The notes under the pieces were generated by a model. That model was not told where the DNA came from. It searched no databases and worked only from the letters and a program-made list of their open reading frames with translations. A stretch of DNA of 61,519 bases, from assembly GCA_001567105.1 (NCBI GenBank), contig LMZR01000020.1:1-61519 (forward strand), given 5' to 3'. This DNA is from Chloroflexi bacterium OLB14 (GTDB lineage Bacteria; Chloroflexota; Anaerolineae; Anaerolineales; Villigracilaceae). This document shows, piece after piece, positions 53,971 to 61,519 of the stretch (positions are counted from its first letter, which is position 1; the number at the start of each line of letters is the position of its first letter). The position numbers and the translations under genes were made by a program.

Positions 53971-55171
53971 ATGTCAGATAAAGTTTTAGAAATTCAAAAA
54001 ACGTGTACAAGCCGCGCGCGAAGATATGATTCAATTCATGTTGGAGATTTGCGAAATTCCCAGCATGGATTCAAAGATTGGTCCAGTGGGTGAACGCGTG
54101 CAAGCCGAAATGAAAAAATTAGGTTTTGACGAAGTTCGTTTTGACAAAATGGGCAACACCATTGGCAGAATTGGAAACGGTAAACGAGTCATTGTCTATG
54201 ATTCGCATATTGATACAGTTGGCGTTGGTGACCCAAGTGAATGGAAGTGGGATCCGTTTAAAGGAAAAATTGAAGATGGAATTTTATATGCGCGTGGTGC
54301 GTGTGACGAAAAAGCCTCAACGCCTGGCATGATTTATGGTTTGGCTATGGCAAGAGATTTAGGTCTATTAGATGGCTGGACTGCTTATTACTTCGGCAAT
54401 ATGGAAGAGTGGTGTGATGGCATTGCTCCTAACACATTTGTTGAAGTTGACCCACAAGTTAAACCTGATTTTGTGGTGATTGGCGAACCAACGAAAATGC
54501 TGACATATCGCGGTCACAAAGGGCGTTTGGAGATGAAAGTTACCTCTAAAGGAAAATCTGCACATGCGGCTAGTAATCACTTGGGCGATAATGCTATTTA
54601 TAAATTGTTACCAATCATTGCAGGCATTAGAGATTTAGAACCAAAACTAGGCGACCATGAATTTTTGGGTCATGGAAAAATTACAGTATCAGATATGCAC
54701 GTCAAGACTCCCTCTATCAATGCTGTGCCTGATGAAGCAGTTATTTATATAGATAGAAGAATGACCTTTGGTGAAACAAAAGAAGTTGTGAAAAAACAAG
54801 TGGAAGATTTAATCCCTGCTGAATATAAAGATACAGTTAAGTTAGAAGAATTATTTTATGATGAACCATCTTATACAGGTTTTGTTTTCCCTGTGGATAA
54901 ATATTTCCCAGCATGGGCGTTAGAGGAAAATCATCCGCTAGTACAAGCTTCACAAACAGCACGCCAGCAAATCGGCCTGCCTGAAGCGAAAAGCGGAAAA
55001 TGGAACTTCTCCACAAATGGAATCTATTGGGCAGGCAAAGCAGGCATTCCATCTATCGGTTTTGGTCCAGGGGATGAAGAGACTGCACACACCGTCAACG
55101 ATTCTGTTTCGTTGGATGATATGGTCAAAGCGACTGAGTTTTATGCAATCTTGCCGAGTTTGATTAAATGA
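53971..55171 (+). CDS. ygeY: YgeY-type M20 hydrolase (5' frameshift)
   Basis: About 400 residues of the M20 peptidase family. One base too many in the A6 run at 53996-54001 breaks the start; corrected it reads MSDKVLEIQKRVQAAREDMIQFMLEICEIPS. Metal residues: YDSHIDTVGVG, ARGACDEKAS, GNMEEWCDG, and the terminal SIGFGPGDEETAHTVNDSV. These match the YgeY family, linked in databases to selenium-dependent purine/xanthine hydroxylase clusters, rather than a general peptidase; the amide it hydrolyses would be a ureido- or diamino-type intermediate. AGGAG stands 6 bases before the ATG. The next gene overlaps by 4 bases. Confidence 0.85.
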
Positions 55172-55692
55172 AAATTTTAGAAATTCGCCGACATTCTATT
55201 CGCTCCAAACCTAGCGTACATTTGAGTCAGCAAGGTTTGAATCTTGCTCGCTTGGTTGGGCAGGGCTTGGGTCCATTTGATTATGTTGCTACATCAACAT
55301 TAACGCGTGCGTTAGAAACTGCTATTGCAATGGGCTTTGCTGTGAATGAACAAACTGAATTAATGAGTACCTATGGCGCACTTGTAGAAGCAGAAGCACC
55401 TTGGCCCCAGCCTTATTTTCATTATTCTGAAATTGTTAAACGAGATGGGCATGCCACGAAATATGCTTATCAATTATTTGATTATTACACCAGCATTCTC
55501 AATAAAATTTCAGATGGCGGTTCTGCCTTGATGGTGAATCATGGTGGCGTAGTTGAATTAGGTGTAGTGGCTTGTTTGCCTGATGAAGATTATTCCACTT
55601 GGGGTGATGAAGCCAGTCATTGTGAAGGTGCAAGATTGTATTGGGAGAAAGATAAATTTGTAAAAGGCGTTGTACTTCGAGTTTCAAAGTAA
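55168..55692 (+). CDS. Histidine phosphatase family protein
   Basis: A 174-residue member of the phosphoglycerate-mutase-like histidine phosphatases. The phosphorylated His is in EIRRHSIR near the N-terminus, STLTRALETA holds the second Arg region, and the second catalytic His is in LMVNHGGV. The start overlaps the YgeY stop (ATGA), so the pair is translationally coupled. The substrate is unknown; within a purine operon a nucleotide or phospho-intermediate is plausible but not shown. Confidence 0.85.
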   Translation: MKILEIRRHSIRSKPSVHLSQQGLNLARLVGQGLGPFDYVATSTLTRALETAIAMGFAVNEQTELMSTYGALVEAEAPWPQPYFHYSEIVKRDGHATKYAYQLFDYYTSILNKISDGGSALMVNHGGVVELGVVACLPDEDYSTWGDEASHCEGARLYWEKDKFVKGVVLRVSK

Positions 55693-55697
55693 ACCCG

Positions 55698-55818
55698 TTG
55701 GTTGAGTAGCCCGAATGCTTTTTGAGGGCGTATCGAAACCAACATGAATAGGTAAAAAATAAATTTAACAATGTGGTCTCGATACATTCCTCATTTCATT
55801 CGGAATCACTCGACCACC
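55698..55818. repeat. Large inverted repeat of GGTTGAGTAGC...GTATCGAAACCAAC units
   Basis: Left arm 55698-55743 (GTTGGTTGAGTAGCCCGAATG ... GTATCGAAACCAAC) and right arm 55773-55818 are degenerate reverse complements around a 29-base AT-rich centre. A related unit is nested at 42736-42794. It separates the histidine phosphatase gene from the carbamoyltransferase gene. Confidence 0.75.
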
Positions 55819-55851
55819 GTAAGAAATAAAAAAAACAAGGAGACTAAATAT

Positions 55852-56832
55852 ATGCAAACAAATTTTAGAGGACGTGACTTCATCGGTGATTTAGATTTCA
55901 CTAAAGAAGAAGTCGAAACAGTTTTAGATGTAGCATGGGATTTGAAACGTAAACGTGCCTTAGGCGAATCACATGCTTTGTTGCGCGATAAAGTTTTGGC
56001 AATGCTATTCTTTTTCACATCCACGCGCACACGCGGATCATTTGAAGCAGGCATGGCACAACTTGGTGGTCACGCCGCATTTATTGACAGTGAAACGACT
56101 CAAATTTCACACGGTGATACTGCTAAAGAAATTGGCGAAATTTTTGGCAGATATTTTGATGGCATTGCCATTCGTCAATGTGATTGGCAATTTGGCAATC
56201 AATACATCAACGATGTTGCTAAAGCCAGTCGCGTGCCAATTCTCAACATGCAATGTGATGTGTATCATCCTTTTCAGTGCTTGGCAGATTTAATGACCAT
56301 TCAAGAAAAAAAGGGACGTGATTTGAAAAAGAAAAAAGTTGTCGTCTCTTGGGCGTATGCCGCATCATATAGCAAACCGATTTCTGTACCTCAATCTTTG
56401 ATTTTACAAATGACCCGCTTCGGTTGTGACGTGGTCTTGGCTCATCCACCTGAGTTTAAGTTAATGCCTGACATTATGCAACAAGCCAAAGACAATGCTA
56501 AAAAATATGGCACTGGTTTTGACGTGACCGATAACATGGACGAAGCCTTCAAAGATGCTGATGTTGTTTATCCAAAATCATGGGGACCGTTGTTAACTAC
56601 AACAGGTAAAGAAGAAGGTAAAGCCTTGATTGATAAATACAAATCATGGATTACCGATGAACGCCGTATGAAATTAACCAAAGAAGATTCTATTTACATG
56701 CACTGTTTACCAGCAGATAGAGGTTTAGAAGTAACAGATGGCGTAATTGATGGAAAACATTCTGTCGTCTATGATGAAGCCGAAAATCGCTTACATGCTC
56801 AAAAGGCAGTGATGGCATTGACAATGTCTTAA
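55852..56832 (+). CDS. ygeW: YgeW-type knotted carbamoyltransferase
   Basis: A 326-residue aspartate/ornithine carbamoyltransferase fold. The carbamoyl-phosphate loop is FTSTRTR, with HPFQCLADLMT and YMHCLPADR downstream. The inserted KKKKVVVSWAYAASYSKPISVPQS region and the family-wide AIRQCDWQFGNQYI fit the knotted YgeW subfamily rather than ArgF. The start at 55852 has AAGGAG 11 bases upstream; 27 upstream codons come from the repeat. In the opposite direction to ArgF it would phosphorolyse a carbamoylated intermediate to carbamoyl phosphate, which the next enzyme can use. Confidence 0.88.
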   Translation: MQTNFRGRDFIGDLDFTKEEVETVLDVAWDLKRKRALGESHALLRDKVLAMLFFFTSTRTRGSFEAGMAQLGGHAAFIDSETTQISHGDTAKEIGEIFGRYFDGIAIRQCDWQFGNQYINDVAKASRVPILNMQCDVYHPFQCLADLMTIQEKKGRDLKKKKVVVSWAYAASYSKPISVPQSLILQMTRFGCDVVLAHPPEFKLMPDIMQQAKDNAKKYGTGFDVTDNMDEAFKDADVVYPKSWGPLLTTTGKEEGKALIDKYKSWITDERRMKLTKEDSIYMHCLPADRGLEVTDGVIDGKHSVVYDEAENRLHAQKAVMALTMS

Positions 56833-56849
56833 GTGGCACACAAGAAAAT

Positions 56850-56902
56850 AAGTAGACAAGTAACAGAATTAAACACCTGTGTACCTGTCTACTTGTTTAC
56901 CT
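56850..56902. repeat. Imperfect inverted repeat AGTAGACAAG...CTGTCTACTTG
   Basis: AAGTAGACAAGTAACAG and CTGTCTACTTGTTTACC face each other between the carbamoyltransferase and carbamate kinase genes. It does not carry a run of T, so it probably does not stop transcription. Confidence 0.55.
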
Positions 56903-56927
56903 TTATAAATAAACATAAGGAATAATT

Positions 56928-57884
56928 ATGAGTCAAACCAAACTCGCAGTCGTCGCCATTGGCGGTAATGCTTTAATCAAAGATGATAAACATATCACAG
57001 TAGAAGATCAAGAAGTTGCGCTTCGTGAAACGGCTGTTCATTTGGTAGATATGATCGAAGCGGGCTGGGGATTAGCAATCGGTCATGGAAACGGTCCCCA
57101 AGTTGGGTTCATCTTGAGGCGTTCTGAAATCGCCGCAAAAGTTGAAGGCATGCACGAAGTCCCACTCGATGTGTGTGGTGCGGATTCGCAAGGCGCAATC
57201 GGTTATGAATTACAACAAGCTTTGCGAAATGAATTTTTCAAACGCAAAATAAATAAAAAAGCCGCTACGATTGTGACGCAAATGTTAGTTGATTCAAATG
57301 ATAATGCTTTCAAAAAACCAACGAAACCGATTGGCTCGTTTATGGATGAAGCCGAAGCAAAACGCCGTGAAAAAGAAATGAATTGGTCGGTGGTGGAAGA
57401 TGCAGGCAGAGGCTGGCGTAGAGTCGTTGCATCACCACTTCCAAAAGAAATTGTAGAATTTGATTCGGTTAAATTATTATTAGATGCTGGGCAAATTGTT
57501 ATCACAGTGGGTGGTGGTGGAATTCCAGTAATAGAACGAAGCGATGGCGAATTGCAAGGTGTGGCGGCAGTGATTGATAAAGATTTTGCCTCGTCATTAC
57601 TTGCACAAAAAATAAAAGCAGATTTATTTTTGATTGCCACTGCTGTTGAAAAAGTTGCCATCAATTTCGGCAAACCAAATCAACAATGGCTTGATAAAAT
57701 TACAGTGACTGAAGCAAAAAAATATTTAGAAGAAGGTATTCATTTTGCTAAAGGTTCAATGGCGCCAAAAATTCAAGCCGCAATTTGGTATTTAGAAAAC
57801 GGCGGTAAAGAAGCCTTGATTACCAACCCCGAAAATATTGGGCGTGCCTTGAAAAAAGAAACAGGTACTTGGATTGTCCCGTAA
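56928..57884 (+). CDS. arcC: Carbamate kinase
   Basis: A 318-residue carbamate kinase of the amino acid kinase fold, making ATP from carbamoyl phosphate and ADP. AIGGNALI at the N-terminus, GHGNGPQVGFI, VCGADSQGAIGY, VVASPLPK and the GGGGIPV loop are typical. AAGGAAT lies before the ATG. Directly after YgeW, it completes a phosphorolysis-plus-kinase pair that would gain ATP from a ureido compound, as in ArcB-ArcC but with a different carbamoyl donor. Confidence 0.94.
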   Translation: MSQTKLAVVAIGGNALIKDDKHITVEDQEVALRETAVHLVDMIEAGWGLAIGHGNGPQVGFILRRSEIAAKVEGMHEVPLDVCGADSQGAIGYELQQALRNEFFKRKINKKAATIVTQMLVDSNDNAFKKPTKPIGSFMDEAEAKRREKEMNWSVVEDAGRGWRRVVASPLPKEIVEFDSVKLLLDAGQIVITVGGGGIPVIERSDGELQGVAAVIDKDFASSLLAQKIKADLFLIATAVEKVAINFGKPNQQWLDKITVTEAKKYLEEGIHFAKGSMAPKIQAAIWYLENGGKEALITNPENIGRALKKETGTWIVP

Positions 57885-57890
57885 ATTTAT

Positions 57891-57957
57891 ATCCGCTAAT
57901 CTACGCCGATCTTCACGAAATTAAAAGATTAGTGCAAATTAGTGATGATTAGCGGAT
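57891..57957. repeat. ATCCGCTAATC...GATTAGCGGAT dispersed inverted repeat
   Basis: Terminal arms ATCCGCTAATCTACGC and GATGATTAGCGGAT with a degenerate inner inverted repeat (GATTAGTGCAAATTAGTG). It ends 8 bases before the next ATG and leaves no ribosome-binding site. The type is widespread among bacterial genomes. Confidence 0.75.
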
Positions 57958-57965
57958 TTTTATTA

Positions 57966-60027
57966 ATGAAAAAATTTCTCAACCAATTAAACAACATCAC
58001 ATTCACAAAACACACCACACCATACTTTTTATTTTTCATCGCCATCCTCGTGTACGGATTATTTTTCTGGCAACGCGGTTTTTACTGGGATGAATTTCCA
58101 TGGATGTGGACGTATTTTCGTTTGGGCTCAGATGTTTTAACAAAAACATTTTCAACTAGTCGCCCGTTTTGGGGCATGATTTATCAAATCACCATGCCAA
58201 TTATCGGCGCAAATCCATGGGCTTGGCAATTGCTTGCAATTTTTTTTACGTTGGCTGACTGCATTTTTATTATGGAAAATTTTATGCACCTTATATCCAA
58301 ATAACCAAAAACAAAATTTATGGGCAAGTTTGTTTTTTTCTTGTCTACTCTGGCATGGGGCAACACTTCATCGCTTTTATGTACAGCCATTTTTATATTG
58401 TGCTTTCCGCACTTTTATTTTCGTTTTATCTTTCCTTGCTTGCTTTGCAATCTGAAAAATATCGCCTGCCATTATTTATCGCCTCATACTTTTTTTCATT
58501 CGTCAATTTGATAACGATGGAATATTTTTATTTTTTAGAATTTGCTAGATTGATTATCTTCTATCAATTTTTTATCTGGGGATGTAAAACAACGCCTCAT
58601 TACGACCATCAAGTTGTTTCTGCCATACTTCGGCATTTTTCTTGGCGTGACGATTTGGCGCACATTTTTCTTCACTTATCAAAACGCAAGTTACGATTAT
58701 GTTTTGTTAGATGCTTTCAAAGAAAACTTTTTCTCAGGCGTTATGTTGTTTATCAATAACGTATTCTTAAGTTTTTGGCGCACAGTTTTTCAAGCATGGC
58801 TTAACCCATTTTTGAATGTTGGATTAACGGGTTTTGGTCCACTTACATTGACGTTGATGCTTGTGTTATTGATTGTCACAATTTTGATTGTCGGCATTTA
58901 TCTCTTCATCCTTTCCGCCGAGGACGGCGGAAAGAGCAACGCCACCGCTAGAGCCGCCGTCCTCGGCGGCGACTTGAGTCATAGCAATATAAATAATATG
59001 GGTTTGCTCGGCTTAATCTTGTGGGGGTTAGCAGGTGGCGCAGTTTGGGTGAGTGGTAACATGCCTCAATTTAATTTTTCAATGGATAGATTCATGCTTC
59101 CGTTTATGTTGGGGTCGAGTATTTTGTTGGCATACTTAATTTCATTGATTAAGAATCAAAAGACTCAAATTATTTTAGTTGCTTTATTAGTTGGCTTTGC
59201 AGGTAGCAGACAGTTTCAACTAGAAGATGCTTATCGCCGTGATTGGTTAACTCAAAAACAATTATTCTGGCAAATGACCGAACGAATCCCGAATTTTGAA
59301 AAAGGGACAATTTTGTTAGTCAATGATTTTCCCGTCACATATTTTTCAGATAATTCATTATCAGGTCCACTCAATTGGATTTATTCACCACCCCAACAAA
59401 TGAATTTGATTTTGTATTACGCTTCATTTCGCGTTGGCAAAACTTTGCCAAGTGTAGAACCAGGTCAACCACATGAGTTGTATTATATTGGTCCAACATT
59501 TTATGGGAATACAAGCAACATCATTGCTGTTTTATTTTCAGCCACCGAGTTGCTTCCGTGTATTAGACCCCGAAGTGGAAGAGAATAATCGTTTGCTTCC
59601 ACCTGCGTTAAGAGATGTGGCAAAATATACAAATCAAAATGTGATTTTGTTTGATAAAGCGTATGAATTGCCGAGTCAGTTATATGGAACTGAACCTGAA
59701 AAAGATTGGTGTTATTACTTTTCACAAGCCGAGTTAGCACGCCAGAGAAAAGATTGGCAAGCAGTAGTTGATATTGCCGAAGAAGCATTTGCATTAGGTG
59801 ATACGCCCAACGATCCTGTGGAAAGATTTGTTTATATTGAAGGTTATGCACATGTCGGTAATTGGGAAAAAGCGGTAAAATTATCAAGAGAAAGTTATAA
59901 AGTTTCAAAAAATTATGTTGCTCCGTTGTTATGCAAATTGTGGAGCAGAATTGAAAGAGAAACCGAAAGCTCGTTGGAACAGTCAACAACTATAAGTCAA
60001 GTAAGAAGCGAATTTGAATGCGAGTAA
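57966..60027 (+). CDS. Large membrane protein, GT-C-like, with C-terminal TPR-like tail (frameshifted)
   Basis: About 685 residues after four corrections (T8 at 58240-58247, T7 at 58333-58339, G4 at 58578-58581, T4 at 59535-59538). About ten membrane helices are present; the first periplasmic loop reads FYWDEFPWMWTYFRLG, with the acidic Asp-Glu pair typical of GT-C glycosyltransferases acting on lipid-linked sugars. After the helices lies a soluble part with EDAYRRDWLTQKQLF, then a helical tail (AELARQRKDWQAVVDIAEEAFALG) resembling TPR units. Residues AEDGGKSNATARAAVLGGD inside a membrane loop are encoded by a palindromic repeat. Glycosyltransferase activity is an inference. Confidence 0.65.
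58915..58970. repeat. CCGCCGAGGACGGCGG / CCGCCGTCCTCGGCGG inverted repeat inside a gene
   Basis: Two perfect 16-base complementary arms separated by 23 bases, lying in frame in a membrane-protein gene and far richer in G+C than the host gene. A partial copy (GAGGACGGCGG) lies in the gap at about 43990-44001. Confidence 0.85.
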
Positions 60028-60190
60028 ATTCTCCTACAAGTTTGTATCAAAAGATGGTTTGTATAAGTTACATTCTTCACAAATTGAGGAGATTCTGATA
60101 AACTTGTTTAGACAATTGAAAGGAGGCTCAGTCTGGAATTGAGGTTACTTTGTTTTTGTCGTATCCAATATTTTTATAAGGAGAAGAAGT

Positions 60191-61459
60191 ATGCGTAAAA
60201 ATTTTGCTCGGTTTGTCAGTTTGTTGTTTGTTTTTGTGTTTGTGCTTTCGGCTTGTGCACCATCAGGCGAAGCTACAGATATGCCTGCTACAGATGCACC
60301 TGCCACGGAAGCAGTGACTACAGATGCACCTGCTACGGATGCACCTGCTGAACAGCTTGTGTTTGGCTTGTTGATGGTAGGTCCTTATAATGATGGTGGC
60401 TGGAGCCAAGCCCATTATGAAGCAGGGCAATATTTGGAAGAAAAGCTTAATGCTAAGATGGTTTATTTGGATAAAGTAAACCCTGCCGATAGACCAGGTA
60501 CTACACCTGATCAATTGGCTGAAGAATTAGTTGCGCAGGGTGCAAAATTAGTTATCTTTAATTCAGATGATATGAAGGACGCCTCCACAGCCTTTGCTCA
60601 GGCTCATCCTGATGTATTTGTAATTATGGCTTCTGGTGACCAAGTATGGCCTGATGGAAAAGCGTATCAAGAAATTCCTAACTTAATGAATATTATGGGG
60701 CGTATGGAATATGGAAAGATGATGGCAGGTTGTGCCGCTGCTCTGACTTCGGATACTGGTAAGATTGGTTATTTAGGACCATTGATTAACGATGAAACTC
60801 GCCGCCTTGCCGCCTCGGCTTATTTGGGCGCAAAATACTGCCATGAAAAATCAGGTGCTGAAACTACTTTGGAATTCAAAGTCACTTGGATTGGTTTCTG
60901 GTTTAATATCCCTGGGGTTACACTTGACCCTGTTCAAGTATCTAATGATTTTTATACCACTGGTTATGATGTGGTTATTTCAGGCATTGATAATTCGGTG
61001 AATGTAGGCGAGGCACAAAAGTTAACTGCTGAAGGCACGCCTTCTTTTGCTATAGCTTATGATTATGTCAATGCTTGTGATGCCGCTCCAGAAATTTGTT
61101 TGGGTGTTCCATATTTCAACTGGGCTCCTGAGTATTTGAAAGCCGCGCAATCTATTATAGACGGCACTTGGAAATCTCAATTCGTTTGGGTTGGACCAGA
61201 TTGGTCTGATATCAATAACCACGATACATCATCAGTTGGTTGGGTGAATGGACCCGCATTAAGTGAAGATGCCGCTAAGATGGTGGATGAATTTGCTACT
61301 GAATTAGCAGGTGGATTGAACTTGTGGACAGGACCTCTTAATTTGCAAGATGGAACCGCGTATCTTGCAGATGGGGAAGTTGCTTCTGATCAACAAGTTT
61401 GGTACTTGCCTCAATTGTTGGAAGGCATGGAAGGTTTAAGTGCCGCTGCTGCTCCATAA
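60191..61459 (+). CDS. BMP-family ABC transporter substrate-binding lipoprotein
   Basis: A 422-residue lipoprotein of the BMP/Med (PnrA-like) family. The signal peptide ends in the lipobox VLSAC, and a stalk of ATDAPA/ATEAP repeats (about residues 27-55) follows. The periplasmic-binding fold starts LVFGLLMVGPYNDGGWSQAHYEAG, with IFNSDDMKDA and GYDVVISGIDNS typical of the family. Known members bind purine or other nucleosides for an ABC importer, which suits the purine operon before it; the importer genes would lie beyond the window. AAGGAGAAGAAG stands before the ATG. Confidence 0.92.
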   Translation: MRKNFARFVSLLFVFVFVLSACAPSGEATDMPATDAPATEAVTTDAPATDAPAEQLVFGLLMVGPYNDGGWSQAHYEAGQYLEEKLNAKMVYLDKVNPADRPGTTPDQLAEELVAQGAKLVIFNSDDMKDASTAFAQAHPDVFVIMASGDQVWPDGKAYQEIPNLMNIMGRMEYGKMMAGCAAALTSDTGKIGYLGPLINDETRRLAASAYLGAKYCHEKSGAETTLEFKVTWIGFWFNIPGVTLDPVQVSNDFYTTGYDVVISGIDNSVNVGEAQKLTAEGTPSFAIAYDYVNACDAAPEICLGVPYFNWAPEYLKAAQSIIDGTWKSQFVWVGPDWSDINNHDTSSVGWVNGPALSEDAAKMVDEFATELAGGLNLWTGPLNLQDGTAYLADGEVASDQQVWYLPQLLEGMEGLSAAAAP

Positions 61460-61473
61460 GGTTTGATGTTTTT

Positions 61474-61500
61474 TAGGGACACAGCATAGCTGTGTCCCTA
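61474..61500. repeat. TAGGGACACAGC / GCTGTGTCCCTA palindrome, copy 2
   Basis: A 12-base perfect stem with loop ATA, 14 bases after the stop of the lipoprotein gene. The stem matches the copy at 35525-35553 while the loop differs, as if stem pairing were maintained. T residues around it allow a terminator role. Confidence 0.85.
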
Positions 61501-61519
61501 CTTTTATATAGGATGACAT

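Overview
The window looks like a low-GC, Anaerolineae-type Chloroflexota genome, probably from a metagenome; this is inferred from gene content. The clues are isopentenyl phosphate kinase, NACHT proteins with a formylglycine-generating-enzyme (FGE) type C-terminus, lipoproteins with Thr/Pro-rich stalks, a long formyl-THF ligase, and many dispersed palindromic repeats in the gaps. At least 28 single-base indels, almost all in short homopolymers, interrupt 17 otherwise normal genes. I read these as uncorrected long-read errors and give the genes at full, indel-corrected extent; coordinates are always those of the raw sequence.

Layout. 1-3.1 kb: tail of tpiA, an HEXXH membrane protein, a methyltransferase and a deoxynucleoside-kinase-like protein. 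3.1-10.4 kb: the most unusual part. A TIR-membrane-TIR-like gene with a small partner converges on a tight three-gene operon: a C39-type peptidase with three SH3b domains, a double SLATT (DUF4231) membrane protein, and a large protein built like the bacterial relatives of ASK1 (deoxyribosyltransferase-like domain, TRAFs-binding TPR region, Rossmann/SLOG-like end). This looks like a nucleotide-signalling conflict or stress system. 10.6-15.4 kb: a CPBP protease inside a repeat cluster, then pdhC-pdhB-pdhA. 15.6-24.5 kb: small envelope proteins, a HEAT-repeat protein, a phosphoglycerate-mutase-like metalloenzyme, a membrane thioredoxin whose first active-site Cys codon is TGA with a possible SECIS hairpin (candidate selenoprotein), an EF-G paralogue, a MoeB-rhodanese protein and a thioesterase. 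24.6-39.9 kb: housekeeping and signalling genes: acyltransferase, STAS-like protein, deoxynucleoside kinase, a cNMP-binding SpoIIE phosphatase, cystathionine gamma-synthase family enzyme, an ABC-F ATPase with an attenuator-like leader, Rnk, PIG-L deacetylase, PilZ, amidase, fhs, ipk. 39.9-43 kb: a NACHT-FGE protein whose 3' end looks like a diversity-generating-retroelement (DGR) variable region, followed by a hairpin and a 53-codon stub of a DGR reverse transcriptase. 43-49.5 kb: psuG, two large SPFH-like membrane proteins, a PHP phosphoesterase, an MFS transporter. 49.6-57.9 kb: a purine/carbamoyl operon (8-oxoguanine deaminase, adenine deaminase, GntR/UTRA regulator, YgeY hydrolase, histidine phosphatase, YgeW carbamoyltransferase, carbamate kinase). 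58-61.5 kb: a multi-membrane protein and a BMP-family (nucleoside-type) binding lipoprotein that would suit purine uptake.

Two genome-wide habits stand out. Many genes have a -10 box (TAAAAT or TATAAT) exactly 6 nt before the ATG and no Shine-Dalgarno sequence, as expected for leaderless mRNAs. Palindromic repeats not only fill gaps but also form gene ends and sit in frame inside coding regions. No rRNA, tRNA, CRISPR array or complete insertion sequence was seen.
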